From Pseudomonas zanjanensis (GTDB lineage Bacteria; Pseudomonadota; Gammaproteobacteria; Pseudomonadales; Pseudomonadaceae), in contig NZ_JABWRB020000006.1 of the NCBI RefSeq assembly GCF_014268745.2, positions 80,976 to 144,975 on the forward strand: 64,000 nucleotides of DNA. Direction: 5' to 3'. Positions 11,408-25,627 of this stretch are shown here, piece after piece. A model generated the notes under the pieces. It made no database searches and was not told where the DNA came from. It saw only the letters and a list, made by a program, of their open reading frames with translations. The position numbers were made by a program, and so were the translations under genes. Within the stretch, counting starts at the first letter, position 1; every line of letters begins with the position of its first letter.

Positions 11408-11598
11408 TTAACTACCCTCTGAAGCAAGCTCCGCTACTGGCGCGCGCTTCGCATGATATTCACCGGCCTAACTTACTACATTACCTACGACTCTGGCAGG
11501 CGCCGTCTGTAACCCTTTGTGAAACACTTTCTACACATTATTCGCTAATGCTCACGGGACGAAATACGAAAAACCTATCGCCCCGGTCGAAAAACCTC

Positions 11599-12231
11599 TT
11601 ATTCCTCACTGCGACCACGGAAACCACGGCCTAGCAGGTACTGCTCACGGGAACGATCACGCGATGATTTCGGCTTGCGCGTCGTGACCTTCTCGAACTG
11701 CTTGCGCACGCTCTTGTGATATTCGTCGAAGCCTTCACCCTGGAAGACCTTGATCAAAAAATCACCACCTGGCTTCAACACCCGAGTCGCAAGATCCAGC
11801 GCCAACTCGCACAGGAACATCGATCGCGGCATATCAACAGATGCCAATCCACTCATATTGGGGGCCATATCGGAAATCACAAGGTCCACCTCGTTTTTTC
11901 CAACCGCTTCAAGGATCTGCGCCAGCACGGCGTCCTCGGTAAAGTCGCCCTGAATGAAGGTCACATCCGGGATGCTGTCCATTTCCAGGATATCGGAAGC
12001 GATCAATGTGCCTTGCCCACCAATCAGACGACTGGTCACTTGGGACCAGCCACCCGGGGCGGCGCCCAAGTCGATCACGCTCATGCCTGGACGGATCAAA
12101 CGGTCTCTTTCCTGAATCTCCAGCAGCTTGTAGCTGGCACGGGAACGATACCCGTCCTTTTGCGCCATTTTCACGAATGGGTCGTTGAAATGCTCTTGCA
12201 GCCATTTAAGACTTGTCTTGGAACGGGCCAC
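11599..12231 (-). CDS. rlmE: 23S rRNA (uridine2552-2'-O)-methyltransferase RlmE
   Basis: RlmE/FtsJ/RrmJ (210 aa) methylates U2552 in the A-loop of 23S rRNA. The AdoMet motif VIDLGAAPGGWSQV (about 55-68) and the family KDKE residues (FVKMAQKDGYRSRASYK; DLVISDMAPNMSG; FLIKVFQGEGFDEY) are visible. A GTG start at 12231 is chosen because GAGG precedes it. Upstream of ftsH by 190 bases on the same strand; divergent from yhbY. Confidence 0.96.
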   Translation of the reverse strand: MARSKTSLKWLQEHFNDPFVKMAQKDGYRSRASYKLLEIQERDRLIRPGMSVIDLGAAPGGWSQVTSRLIGGQGTLIASDILEMDSIPDVTFIQGDFTEDAVLAQILEAVGKNEVDLVISDMAPNMSGLASVDMPRSMFLCELALDLATRVLKPGGDFLIKVFQGEGFDEYHKSVRKQFEKVTTRKPKSSRDRSREQYLLGRGFRGRSEE

Positions 12232-12336
12232 GGGCCACCTCAAAAATAAAACGGGTCGTGATTAAGTGGGCGGTCCCGGACTTGCTCGGGTAAACTGGCC
12301 GCCGCTTTTTACAAGATCAGACGCAGGGGTCAGATT

Positions 12337-12645
12337 ATGCCGCTCACTCAAGAGCAGAAGAAACAATACAAATCCATTGGCCACCATCTGAAACCGGTTT
12401 TGACTGTGGCTGACAACGGTTTGACTGAAGGTGTACTCGCCGAACTGGAACGCGCCTTGGGCGATCACGAGCTGATCAAGATCAAGCTCAACATCCTCGA
12501 TCGCGAAGCCCGCCTGGCTGCCGTTGCCGAACTGTGCAAGACCGGCAAGGCAGACCTGGTGCAGGTCATCGGCAAGATGGCGCTGATTTATCGCAAGAAC
12601 TTCAGCGTCAACAAGCAACTGTCGAACGTTCACCGCTTCAAGTGA
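12337..12645 (+). CDS. yhbY: Ribosome assembly RNA-binding protein YhbY
   Basis: YhbY (102 aa) is a CRM-domain RNA-binding protein associated with pre-50S particles. The protein starts MPLTQEQKKQYKSIGHHLKP and has the CRM signature region LTVADNGLTEGVLAELERAL followed by HELIKIKLN and the GKADLVQVIGKMALIYRKN segment. It is normal in size. It diverges from rlmE, another ribosome-maturation gene, with a 105-base shared upstream region. Confidence 0.95.
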   Translation: MPLTQEQKKQYKSIGHHLKPVLTVADNGLTEGVLAELERALGDHELIKIKLNILDREARLAAVAELCKTGKADLVQVIGKMALIYRKNFSVNKQLSNVHRFK

Positions 12646-12655
12646 TGTCAAAGGG

Positions 12656-13060
12656 TCAAGGGTGTGCCTCGCACACCCTGCCGCTCCACCCGGGAACCGG
12701 CTGCAACACCAGCACCAAACCGGAAAAGCCCAGCACCAGGTAACTGAATACCTGCCACTGGCTCGCATCCGGCCAGCCGAGATGCACCGCAAAGAACATC
12801 CCGCACGCATACATCGACATGAGCAGCAACTGCCCACGAATGTCGCGCCATAGACTGGCAAGGCCTTCAGCCTGAACCAGCACCAAAGCCTGAAACATCA
12901 CGCACGCCGCGGAAAACGCCACCAGCAGCGCCGTCAGCATGCCGGCGATTTCATCGATGAGCAGCGGTGCCAGGCCGACTCGACCCAGCACCGGCAGCAA
13001 ACCAATGTGCAACAACCAGATGCCGCCCACCCATAACATCTGGGTGAGCTGCCAGATCAT
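12656..13060 (-). CDS. DUF4149-type membrane protein
   Basis: This 134-aa protein has four hydrophobic segments (IWQLTQMLWVGGIWLLHIGL, a segment around ALLVAFSAACVMFQALVLV, LLLMSMYACGMFFAVHLGW and QVFSYLVLGFSGLVLVL), matching the small DUF4149 membrane family usually found next to greA in Pseudomonas. Function is unknown. ATG 13060 is chosen; a longer frame overlaps greA. It ends 10 bases from the yhbY stop, so the two are convergent. Confidence 0.75.
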   Translation of the reverse strand: MIWQLTQMLWVGGIWLLHIGLLPVLGRVGLAPLLIDEIAGMLTALLVAFSAACVMFQALVLVQAEGLASLWRDIRGQLLLMSMYACGMFFAVHLGWPDASQWQVFSYLVLGFSGLVLVLQPVPGWSGRVCEAHP

Positions 13061-13088
13061 GGCGCCGGCTCGCAGCGGGCGCCTTCGT

Positions 13089-13567
13089 TCAGATGTGACG
13101 GACTTCGACAATCTCATACTCGATGACACCACCCGGCGTCTTCACCGCAACCACATCACCCTCTTCCTTGGCAATCAAGGCGCGAGCAATGGGTGAACCG
13201 ACGGAAATCTTGCCGAGCTTGATGTCTGCCTCGTCCTCGCCAACGATCTGGTAGGTCACGCTTTCATCGGTCTCGACGTTAGCGATCTCCACCGTGGTGC
13301 CAAAAATGACCTTGCCGGTGTGCGGAATCGTCGTGACATCGATGATCACCGCATTCTGCATGCGGCCTTCGATGTCACGGACACGCGCCTCGACCATCCC
13401 CTGCTCCTCTCGGGCAGCGTGGTATTCGGCGTTTTCCTTCAGGTCGCCCAGCTCACGCGCTTCACCGATAGCCTGGCTCAAGCGCGGGCGCTCGACCTTG
13501 GTCAGGAAAGCGTGTTCTTCTTCCAGAGCCTTCGCGCCCTGAACAGTCATCGGGTACTTGGTTATGC

Positions 13568-13571
<4 letters not shown>
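13089..13571 (-). CDS. greA: Transcription elongation factor GreA
   Basis: GreA (160 aa) rescues backtracked RNA polymerase by stimulating transcript cleavage. It shows the N-terminal coiled coil (TVQGAKALEEEHAFLTKVER to about residue 78) including the acidic tip DLKENAEYHAAREEQG, then the globular C-terminal domain with YQIVGEDEADIKLGKISVGSP and GDVVAVKTPGG. The ATG overlaps the carB stop by ATGA, so translation is probably coupled. Confidence 0.97.
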
Positions 13572-16789
<3,218 letters not shown>

Positions 16790-16894
16790 GGGTTTGTCAC
16801 TCAAATCCGCAGGTCAGTCGGCTAGGCCGTCGAACAATCTTTGAAGCGCCCGAGGGGGCCACCGCGTTCGGGGCCGCCCTCGGGCTTCGCGCGG

Positions 16895-18031
16895 TCAGCG
16901 TCGCTTGGCCATCTCGTTGATGAAGCGATCGAACAGCGGCGCCACATCGTTCGGGCCCGGGCTCGCTTCAGGGTGGCCCTGGAAGCTGAACGCGCTCTTG
17001 TCGGTACGCTCGATACCTTGCAGCGTGCCGTCGAACAGCGATTTGTGAATCGCGCGAACGTTGGCCGGCAGGGTCGCTTCATCCACGGCAAAACCGTGGT
17101 TCTGGCTGGTAATCATCACTACGCCGGTGTCCAGGTCCTGGACCGGGTGGTTCGCACCGTGGTGGCCGTGACCCATTTTCAGGGTCTTGGCGCCCGAAGC
17201 GAGGGCCAGCAACTGGTGACCGAGGCAGATACCGAATACCGGGATCTCGGTTTCCAGCACGTCCTTGATCGCCTGGATCGCGTAGTCGCAAGGCTCCGGG
17301 TCGCCCGGGCCGTTGGACAGGAACACGCCGTCGGGCTTGAGGGCCAGGACGTCGGCGGCCGGGGTTTGCGCCGGTACCACGGTGACGCGGCAGCCACGCT
17401 CGACCAGCATGCGCAGGATATTCAGCTTGACGCCGTAGTCGTACGCCACCACGTGATACGGCAGCTCGGAAGCCTCGATCGTCGCGTGACTGTCGGTCTT
17501 CAGGTCCCAGACCGTGGAGCGCCATTCGTATTGTTTCTGGGTGCTGACGACTTTCGCCAGGTCCATGCCCTTGAGGCCAGGGAAACCCTGGGCAGCGGCG
17601 ATGGCGGCTTCTTCGGAAATGTTGTCGCCGGCCATGATGCAGCCGTTCTGAGCGCCTTTTTCCCGAAGGATGCGGGTCAGGCGGCGGGTGTCGATACCAG
17701 CGATCGCCACGACGTTGTTGGCTTTCAGGTAGTCGGACAGGGACATCGTGTTACGCCAGTTGCTCGCTACCAGCGGCAAGTCACGGATGACCAGGCCGGC
17801 GGACCAGACACGATCGGACTCGGCGTCTTCCGGCGTGGTGCCGGTGTTGCCGATGTGCGGGTAAGTCAGGGTAACGATTTGCTGGGCGTAGGAAGGATCG
17901 GTAAGAATTTCCTGATAGCCGGTCATTGCGGTGTTAAACACCACCTCACCAACGGTCTGACCGTCGGCTCCAATGGCTTCGCCGCGAAAAATGCTGCCAT
18001 CAGCAAGGGCGAGTATGGCTGGCTTAGTCAA
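16895..18031 (-). CDS. carA: Carbamoyl phosphate synthase small (glutaminase) subunit
   Basis: CarA (378 aa) hydrolyses glutamine and channels ammonia to CarB. The class I amidotransferase nucleophile is in FGICLGHQLLALASG, and the catalytic His/Glu are in FQGHPEASPGP. The N-terminal domain is ADGSIFRGEAIGADGQTVGEVVFN. The start is an unusual TTG (TTG ACT AAG CCA), with GGGAGG five bases upstream. A strong terminator hairpin ends about 45 bases upstream of the start, suggesting leader attenuation. Confidence 0.97.
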   Translation of the reverse strand: MTKPAILALADGSIFRGEAIGADGQTVGEVVFNTAMTGYQEILTDPSYAQQIVTLTYPHIGNTGTTPEDAESDRVWSAGLVIRDLPLVASNWRNTMSLSDYLKANNVVAIAGIDTRRLTRILREKGAQNGCIMAGDNISEEAAIAAAQGFPGLKGMDLAKVVSTQKQYEWRSTVWDLKTDSHATIEASELPYHVVAYDYGVKLNILRMLVERGCRVTVVPAQTPAADVLALKPDGVFLSNGPGDPEPCDYAIQAIKDVLETEIPVFGICLGHQLLALASGAKTLKMGHGHHGANHPVQDLDTGVVMITSQNHGFAVDEATLPANVRAIHKSLFDGTLQGIERTDKSAFSFQGHPEASPGPNDVAPLFDRFINEMAKRR

Positions 18032-18075
18032 GAAGACCTCCCGTAAATAAAGCCTGAAAGGGCGATCGCAGGTTG

Positions 18076-18112
18076 TAAAAAAGCGGAGTGACGTATGGAC
18101 ACGTCACCCCGC
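18076..18112 (-). terminator. Terminator hairpin in the carA leader (possible attenuator)
   Basis: On the minus strand GCGGGGTGACGT-GTCCAT-ACGTCACTCCGC is followed by TTTTTT. The 12-bp stem has one G:T pair. It lies 175 bases past the dapB stop but only 45 bases before carA, so it may end dapB transcripts or attenuate carAB. A second small hairpin, TTTAGTG-GACA-CACTAAA, is at 18139-18156. The rest of 18113-18286 shows no gene and probably holds the carA promoter. Confidence 0.7.
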
Positions 18113-18286
18113 TTGTTCACTGAATTATTCTGCGCGCTTTTAGTGGACACACTAAAGCTGTAGCTTACAGAAAAAGGGTTTTTTGGTCCACCGCTAATGA
18201 GCCTTAAAGGCAGGGGAATGCGACAGGTCGTCGCGAAGCGGTGTAAAACGGGGCTCAGTATAACCTGAACCCCGCCCTTAATGGCA

Positions 18287-19093
18287 TCAACGCAGGTCGA
18301 GAACGTCCTGCATGTCGTACAAACCAGGCTCGCGACCATCCAGCCACAGCGCGGCACGTACCGCGCCCTTGGCGAAGGTCATCCGGCTCGACGCCTTGTG
18401 GGTGATCTCCAGTCGCTCGCCTTCAGTGGCGAACAGCACGGTGTGGTCGCCCACCACATCGCCACCACGCACCGTGGCGAAACCGATGGTGTCACGCTCA
18501 CGGGCACCGGTGTGCCCTTCACGCCCATACACGGCGACCTTCTGCAGATCACGCCCCAGCGCATCGGCAATCACTTCACCCATGCGCAAGGCTGTCCCCG
18601 ACGGCGCGTCGATCTTGTGCCGGTGATGAGCCTCGATGATTTCGATATCGGCATCGTCACCCAACACCCGGGCCGTCAGATCCAGCAGTTTGAGCGACAG
18701 GTTCACGCCCACGCTGAAGTTCGCCGCGAATACGATCGGGATGTCCTTGCCGGCATCGGCCAACAATTGCTTCTGCGTCGCATCCAGCCCGGTCGTACCG
18801 ATCACCATGGCCTTGCCATGCTTGCGGCAGATCGCCAGGTTTTTCAGCATCACCTCCGGCAGGGTGAAGTCGATGAGCACGTCGAACTCGTCGAGCACCT
18901 TCTCCAGGCCGCCGGACATCGGCACGCCGATACGTCCCAACGATGCCAGCTCGCCAGCATCGGCGCCCACCAGCGTACTGTCGGGCCGAACGATGGCCGC
19001 CGTGAGGCCGGAGAGCGGCGAGCGCTGCTGCACCGCCTCGACCAGCGCCTTGCCCATGCGCCCCGCAGCGCCCATCACAGCTATACGTCGCAT
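18287..19093 (-). CDS. dapB: 4-hydroxy-tetrahydrodipicolinate reductase
   Basis: DapB (268 aa) reduces the dihydrodipicolinate precursor in the lysine/meso-diaminopimelate pathway. The Rossmann NAD(P)-binding loop is VMGAAGRMGKALVEAV at the N terminus, and the active-site signature EAHHRHKIDAPSGTAL lies at about residues 155-170. The conserved FAANFSVGVN block is present. AAGGAG precedes ATG 19093. It follows dnaJ by 9 bases. Confidence 0.98.
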   Translation of the reverse strand: MRRIAVMGAAGRMGKALVEAVQQRSPLSGLTAAIVRPDSTLVGADAGELASLGRIGVPMSGGLEKVLDEFDVLIDFTLPEVMLKNLAICRKHGKAMVIGTTGLDATQKQLLADAGKDIPIVFAANFSVGVNLSLKLLDLTARVLGDDADIEIIEAHHRHKIDAPSGTALRMGEVIADALGRDLQKVAVYGREGHTGARERDTIGFATVRGGDVVGDHTVLFATEGERLEITHKASSRMTFAKGAVRAALWLDGREPGLYDMQDVLDLR

Positions 19094-19102
19094 GCGAACT
19101 CC

Positions 19103-20227
19103 TTACAGGTCGCCGAAGAAGCGCTTCACGCCTTCGAACCAACCGGTGGTTTTCGGTGAGTGGCTGTTGTCATCGGCCAGGGAGTTGCGGAACTCTTCCA
19201 ACAGTTCACGCTGACGACGCCCCAGGTTGACCGGCGTTTCCACCGCTACGCGACACATCAGGTCGCCTGCACCACCGCCACGCACTGGCGCGACGCCTTT
19301 GCCACGGATCCGGAACTGCTTGCCGGTCTGCGTGCCTTCGGGGATTTTCAGCTTGACGCGACCGTCGAGGGTGGGGATTTCAAGCTCGCCACCCAAGGCC
19401 GCATCGACGAAGCTGATCGGCACTTCGCAAAACAGGTGCTTGCCATCGCGCTGGAAAATCGCGTGTTCGCGGACGTTGATGACCACGTACAAGTCGCCAG
19501 TCGGGCCACCCTGGGCACCCGCCTCGCCCTCGCCAGACAGGCGAATGCGATCACCGGTGTCGACACCGGCCGGCACCTTGACCGACAGCGTCTTGTACTC
19601 TTCGACACGCCCTTCTCCATGGCAGGAGTCACACGGATCGGAAATGATCTTGCCTTGGCCATGGCAACGCGGGCAGGTCTGCTGGACCGAGAAGAAGCCC
19701 TGCTGCATGCGAACCTGGCCAATGCCGCCGCAGGTCGGGCAGGTCACGGGCGAGGAGCCCTTCTTGGCACCCGAGCCATCACACGGCTTGCAGTTGACCA
19801 GTGTCGGCACGCGGATATTGACGGTGGTACCGCGCACCGCTTCTTCCAGATTCAGCTCCAGCGTGTAGCGCAGGTCACTGCCACGCTGGGCGCCACCACG
19901 GGCACCGCCGCGACCGCCGCCGAAGAAATCGCTGAACACATCACCGAAAATATCGGAGAAGTTCTGGCCGCCGAAACCGGCACCGCCGCCACCCATGCTC
20001 GGGTCGACACCGGCATGCCCGTACTGGTCGTAGGCCGCGCGCTTACTGGAATCGGACAGGACTTCGTAAGCCTCGTTGGCTTCCTTGAACATCTCTTCCG
20101 ACGCTTTGTCGCCGGGATTACGGTCCGGGTGGTGCTTCATCGCCAGGCGACGATAAGCCTTCTTCAGCTCCGCCTCGCTGGCTCCCCGCTCAACACCCAA
20201 TACTTCGTAAAAATCACGCTTCGCCAT
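19103..20227 (-). CDS. dnaJ: Molecular chaperone DnaJ
   Basis: DnaJ (374 aa) is the Hsp40 co-chaperone that stimulates DnaK ATPase and delivers substrates. It has the J domain with HPD (KHHPDRNPG, about residues 33-41), the G/F-rich linker, and the zinc-finger domain with four CxxCxGxG repeats (CKPCDGSG, CPTCGGIG, CPRCHGQG, CDSCHGEG; about 143-210), then the C-terminal substrate domains. ATG 20227 (MAKRDFYEVLG) is chosen; the 23-residue upstream extension does not fit the family. Confidence 0.98.
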   Translation of the reverse strand: MAKRDFYEVLGVERGASEAELKKAYRRLAMKHHPDRNPGDKASEEMFKEANEAYEVLSDSSKRAAYDQYGHAGVDPSMGGGGAGFGGQNFSDIFGDVFSDFFGGGRGGARGGAQRGSDLRYTLELNLEEAVRGTTVNIRVPTLVNCKPCDGSGAKKGSSPVTCPTCGGIGQVRMQQGFFSVQQTCPRCHGQGKIISDPCDSCHGEGRVEEYKTLSVKVPAGVDTGDRIRLSGEGEAGAQGGPTGDLYVVINVREHAIFQRDGKHLFCEVPISFVDAALGGELEIPTLDGRVKLKIPEGTQTGKQFRIRGKGVAPVRGGGAGDLMCRVAVETPVNLGRRQRELLEEFRNSLADDNSHSPKTTGWFEGVKRFFGDL

Positions 20228-20548
20228 TAGTCTTTGCACTCTTATAGGACGTCCGGCAAACCTCTCCTGAACCTTGCCAAACTCGTTGAGCCCCAATGCA
20301 GGCCCGGACCCAACTCACGTCAATTCAACGATCCTGGTTGTAAACTTTCAGCCAGGTACCCGGCCAAAACGCGGCGTCCATCGCCGGAAAGCAGGAGCAT
20401 TCCCGAACACGCCGTCAGCACCCGAGCTTTGTCGCATGCTGTAAAAAATTCGTTGCCTCCAGACACGCCAACGCGGGAGCAAGCTCCCGCGCGGCGACAT
20501 CCTACCAGCCACCGCACAAACGCAGTCAACCGGCCGACCAACAAGCGA
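20228..20548. other. dnaK-dnaJ intergenic region with REP-like hairpin
   Basis: No gene is visible in these 321 bases. A near-perfect palindrome, GCGGGAGCAAGCTCCCGC (20473-20490), resembles the Pseudomonas REP core GGGAGCTTGCTCCC and could stabilise the dnaK transcript end or act as a partial terminator before dnaJ. Confidence 0.6.
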
Positions 20549-22465
<1,917 letters not shown>

Positions 22466-22543
22466 GTTAACTCTCCCGGAACTTGGATTTTGTTGCCGCA
22501 GCAGTGGTGGCTAACCGCGGTAGCACTTAAACGCTTGACTTAT

Positions 22544-22571
22544 AGATGGGGCCGCTGCGCCCGATTTCAAG
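22544..22571 (-). promoter_or_regulatory. Sigma-32 (RpoH) heat-shock promoter of dnaK
   Basis: On the minus strand CTTGAA (22571-22566), a 14-base spacer and CCCCATCT (22551-22544) match the sigma-32 consensus CTTGAA-N13/14-CCCCATNT. The -35 element overlaps the grpE stop codon. It points to dnaK, whose ATG is about 78 bases downstream. Confidence 0.9.
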
Positions 22572-23133
22572 CCTGCTCATCAATAGAAGGCGAAACCGGT
22601 GCCGGCGCCTTGCTGACCACGACCATGGCCGGACGCAGCAGGCGGCCGTTGAGCAGGTAGCCTTTCTGGAAAACCTTCAGGACGCTGTTTGGCTCGACGT
22701 CAGCACTTTCCTGCATCGCCATGGCCTGGTGATGCTCGGCGTTGAAGGGCTCGCCATGGGGATCCAGGGCTTCGAGCTGATAACGCTTGAGGGTGTCCTG
22801 GAACATTTTCAGGGTCAGCTCGATGCCTTCGCGCATCGGACGGATGTTTTCGTCATCCGGATTGGACAGCTCCAGGCCGCGCTCCAGGCTGTCGATGATC
22901 GGCAGCAGGTCGCCGGCGAAACGCTCCAGGGCGAATTTATGGGCCTTTTCTACATCTTGCTCGGCGCGACGGCGGACATTCTGCAGGTCGGCGGCTACAC
23001 GCAACGCCTGGTCCTGCGCACCGGCCAGTTGCTCCTCGAGCACTTGTACACGTGCCGACAGGTCTTCACCGGAATCCTGGGAAGCCTGATTGGCGTCTAG
23101 ATTTTGCGTGTCCTGCGTCTGTTCGTCAGCCAT
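22567..23133 (-). CDS. grpE: Nucleotide exchange factor GrpE
   Basis: GrpE (188 aa) releases ADP from DnaK. The protein has an acidic, Gln/Asp-rich N terminus, a long coiled coil (about 30-90, with QVLEEQLAGAQDQALRVAAD), and the C-terminal beta domain with PNSVLKVFQKGYLLNGRLLR. ATG 23133 (MADEQTQD) has AAGGAG upstream; six extra residues in a longer frame are unlikely. It is the first gene of grpE-dnaK-dnaJ and has its own sigma-32 promoter. Confidence 0.97.
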   Translation of the reverse strand: MADEQTQDTQNLDANQASQDSGEDLSARVQVLEEQLAGAQDQALRVAADLQNVRRRAEQDVEKAHKFALERFAGDLLPIIDSLERGLELSNPDDENIRPMREGIELTLKMFQDTLKRYQLEALDPHGEPFNAEHHQAMAMQESADVEPNSVLKVFQKGYLLNGRLLRPAMVVVSKAPAPVSPSIDEQA

Positions 23134-23190
23134 AGAGATTTCTCCTTTCAACTTCGTCCGCGAGCTCGACTCGCGCTTCTGCCCCGGTAT

Positions 23191-23216
23191 ATGGGGCCGG
23201 GTTTTCCAGCTTCAAG
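23191..23216 (-). promoter_or_regulatory. Sigma-32 (RpoH) heat-shock promoter of grpE
   Basis: On the minus strand CTTGAA (23216-23211), 14 bases and CCCCAT (23196-23191, followed by ATA) form a consensus heat-shock promoter about 60 bases before grpE. Confidence 0.88.
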
Positions 23217-23337
23217 GGTCATCTGACGAATTAACCTTACAAAAAGCAGCCGCATAATCATTCCGTGCCGCGCTAAGAAAATCATTTTCCCAAGCAAATC
23301 GAGCTAAGCTTGGGCATTGTCAGGCCGAAACAAAACA

Positions 23338-23353
23338 CTGTATAAATAACCAG
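23338..23353 (+). promoter_or_regulatory. LexA box upstream of recN
   Basis: CTGTATAAATAACCAG matches the LexA (SOS) operator pattern CTG-N10-CAG with an AT-rich centre. It lies 24 bases before the recN ATG, as expected for an SOS-controlled recN. Confidence 0.85.
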
Positions 23354-23376
23354 ACCTAAAGCCTGGGAGCGGCCTT

Positions 23377-25050
23377 ATGCTGGTGCACCTGTCCGTACAC
23401 AACTACGCCATTGTCGAACACCTCGACCTCGAACTCGATCGAGGCATGAGCGTGATCACCGGTGAAACCGGCGCGGGCAAATCGATCATGCTCGACGCCC
23501 TGGGCCTGACCCTGGGCGACCGCGCCGACAGTGGCGTGGTGCGCCCCGGAGCGGACAAGGCCGACATCCTGGCGACCTTCGACCTGGTCGATATCCCCGA
23601 GGCCAGCGCCTGGCTGGCCGAACGCGACCTGGACACCGATGGCCTGTGCATCCTGCGCCGGGTCATCACCGCCGAAGGCCGCTCCCGAGGCTACATCAAC
23701 GGCACGCCCTGCCCGCTGGGCGACCTCAAGGCCCTCGGCGAGTTGCTGATCGACATCCACAGTCAGCACGAACATCAATCCCTGCTCAAGACCGACACCC
23801 ATCGTCGCCTGCTGGATGAATACGCCGGCGCTACCGACCTGGCCCGGCAAGTCCAACTGGCCGCCCAGCGTTGGCGCCAGACCCGGCAGGAACTGGATCG
23901 CCTCTCCAATTCCGGCGACGAACAGCGCGCCCGTCACCAGCTATTGAGCTACCAGCTCGAAGAACTGGAGAACCTGGCCCTGGGTGAAAATGAACTGGAA
24001 GAACTGGAGCAGGAACACAAGAACCTGACCAACGCCGAAACCCTGCTGGGCATCTGCCGCCAGGTGGTCGAGCAATGCAGCGAGAGCGATTCGGGCAACG
24101 TGCTCAATGCGCTGACAGGGAGCCTGAACCGGTTGTCCAGCGTGAACAATTCGGTGGGCGCCCTGAGCGAAGCGACCAACCTGCTGACGAGCGCGCAGAT
24201 CCAGGTCGAGGAAGCCGTTGGGGAACTGAATCGCTTCCTCGATCATTTCGACGCCGACCCGGCACGCCTGCAATACCTGGAAGAGCGCCTGGACACTATC
24301 TATACACTGGCGCGCAAACACCGCATCCAGCCGACCGAGGTTGCCGAACTCCAACAGCGGTTGCTGGAAGAACTCGAGACCCTGAACGCCAACGACGAGT
24401 CCATCGAGCGCCTCGGGGACGAATTGGCTTCTTATGCCCGTCATTATCAGGAAAAGGCCAAAGAGCTCAGCGAGCTGCGACGCCAAGCCGCGACAGGGCT
24501 GGCCAGTGCCGTAGAGCAGGAAATCCAACGCCTGGGCATGCCCGGTGGACGCTTCACCATCGAATTGCGCCCCAACGCCGGCGACGAACTCCAACCCAAT
24601 GGGCTGGAACAGGTGGAATTGCTGGTCAGCGCCAACCCCGGGCAACCACTCAAGGGCCTGGCCAAAGTCGCCTCCGGCGGTGAATTGTCACGAATCAGCC
24701 TGGCCATCCAGGTCATCACCGCGCAGACCTCCCGCGTACCGACACTAGTGTTCGACGAAGTGGACGTGGGCATCGGTGGCCCGACAGCGGAAATTGTCGG
24801 CCAATTGCTCCGCCGACTGGGCGAGCGTGGCCAGGTGTTGACCGTCACTCACCTGCCCCAGGTCGCCGCCCAAGGGCACCAGCATTTATTTGTACACAAG
24901 GTGCGTGGCGAGGACGCGACTCGCACCGCCGTGTCGAAGCTCAACAAAAACGAGCGTGTAGAAGAAGTGGCACGAATGCTGGGCGGGATCGACCTCACCA
25001 AGGAATCCCTGGCCCACGCGAAAAAAATGGTCGTTACCGCGAAAAACTGA
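23377..25050 (+). CDS. recN: DNA repair protein RecN
   Basis: RecN (557 aa) is an SMC-like ATPase acting in double-strand-break repair. Walker A is GETGAGKSIMLDALG (about residues 29-43). The central coiled-coil arms run from about 155 to 370. The C-terminal half has the ABC signature VASGGELSRISLAI and Walker B PTLVFDEVDVGIGG. Length is normal. It diverges from grpE; a LexA box lies in the promoter. Confidence 0.98.
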   Translation: MLVHLSVHNYAIVEHLDLELDRGMSVITGETGAGKSIMLDALGLTLGDRADSGVVRPGADKADILATFDLVDIPEASAWLAERDLDTDGLCILRRVITAEGRSRGYINGTPCPLGDLKALGELLIDIHSQHEHQSLLKTDTHRRLLDEYAGATDLARQVQLAAQRWRQTRQELDRLSNSGDEQRARHQLLSYQLEELENLALGENELEELEQEHKNLTNAETLLGICRQVVEQCSESDSGNVLNALTGSLNRLSSVNNSVGALSEATNLLTSAQIQVEEAVGELNRFLDHFDADPARLQYLEERLDTIYTLARKHRIQPTEVAELQQRLLEELETLNANDESIERLGDELASYARHYQEKAKELSELRRQAATGLASAVEQEIQRLGMPGGRFTIELRPNAGDELQPNGLEQVELLVSANPGQPLKGLAKVASGGELSRISLAIQVITAQTSRVPTLVFDEVDVGIGGPTAEIVGQLLRRLGERGQVLTVTHLPQVAAQGHQHLFVHKVRGEDATRTAVSKLNKNERVEEVARMLGGIDLTKESLAHAKKMVVTAKN

Positions 25051-25065
25051 GAACGGCAGAAAGCA

Positions 25066-25091
25066 CGAAGGCGACCCTGGGGTCGCCTTCG
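25066..25091. terminator. Bidirectional terminator between recN and fur
   Basis: CGAAGGCGACC-CTGG-GGTCGCCTTCG is an 11-bp perfect stem with a 4-base loop between the convergent recN and fur genes. The flanking T tracts are short. Confidence 0.7.
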
Positions 25092-25125
25092 TTCGTTTCG
25101 CGAACCTTAAGTCCGCGCGACATGC

Positions 25126-25530
25126 TTACTTTTTCTTGCGTACGTACAGCACAAGATTGTGATCAACCATCTCGAAGCCATACTTGTCGACGATTGCTTT
25201 CTGCAGCCGCTCGATTTCTTCGTCGAAGAATTCGATGACTTCACTGGTCTCGACGTTGACCATATGGTCGTGATGCTTGCCGTCGTCCAGTTCGAAGACC
25301 GCATGGCCTCCGTCGAAGTTGTGTCGCACCACAAGGCCAGCTGCCTCGAACTGGGTCAGGACACGGTAAACCGTGGCCAGACCGACGTCCTCACCAGCCT
25401 CCATCAGCGCCTTGTAGACATCCTCGGCGCTCATGTGGCGTTGCTCGGCGGAATCGAGCATTTGTAGAATCTTGACCCGTGGCAGGGTCACTTTGAGGCC
25501 GGCTTTGCGTAGTTCGCTATTTTCAACCAT
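25126..25530 (-). CDS. fur: Ferric uptake regulator Fur
   Basis: Fur (134 aa) represses iron-uptake genes when Fe(II) is bound. The N-terminal winged helix contains DVGLATVYRVLTQFEAAGLV, and metal ligands are in GKHHDHMVNVETSEVIEF. The C terminus ends VDHNLVLYVRKKK. The sequence has no cysteine, so the CxxC zinc site of E. coli Fur is absent, as is common in Pseudomonas Fur. Divergent from bamE, a widespread arrangement. Confidence 0.98.
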   Translation of the reverse strand: MVENSELRKAGLKVTLPRVKILQMLDSAEQRHMSAEDVYKALMEAGEDVGLATVYRVLTQFEAAGLVVRHNFDGGHAVFELDDGKHHDHMVNVETSEVIEFFDEEIERLQKAIVDKYGFEMVDHNLVLYVRKKK

Positions 25531-25627
25531 GGTCAGCTTTCTCGCGATGCTGCTTCGCAGCTTCTCTTAATGCGGGTATGATCGGCGTTTACGTTGTCCC
25601 AGCCAAGATAGTGGAAGTCGCCCACCG

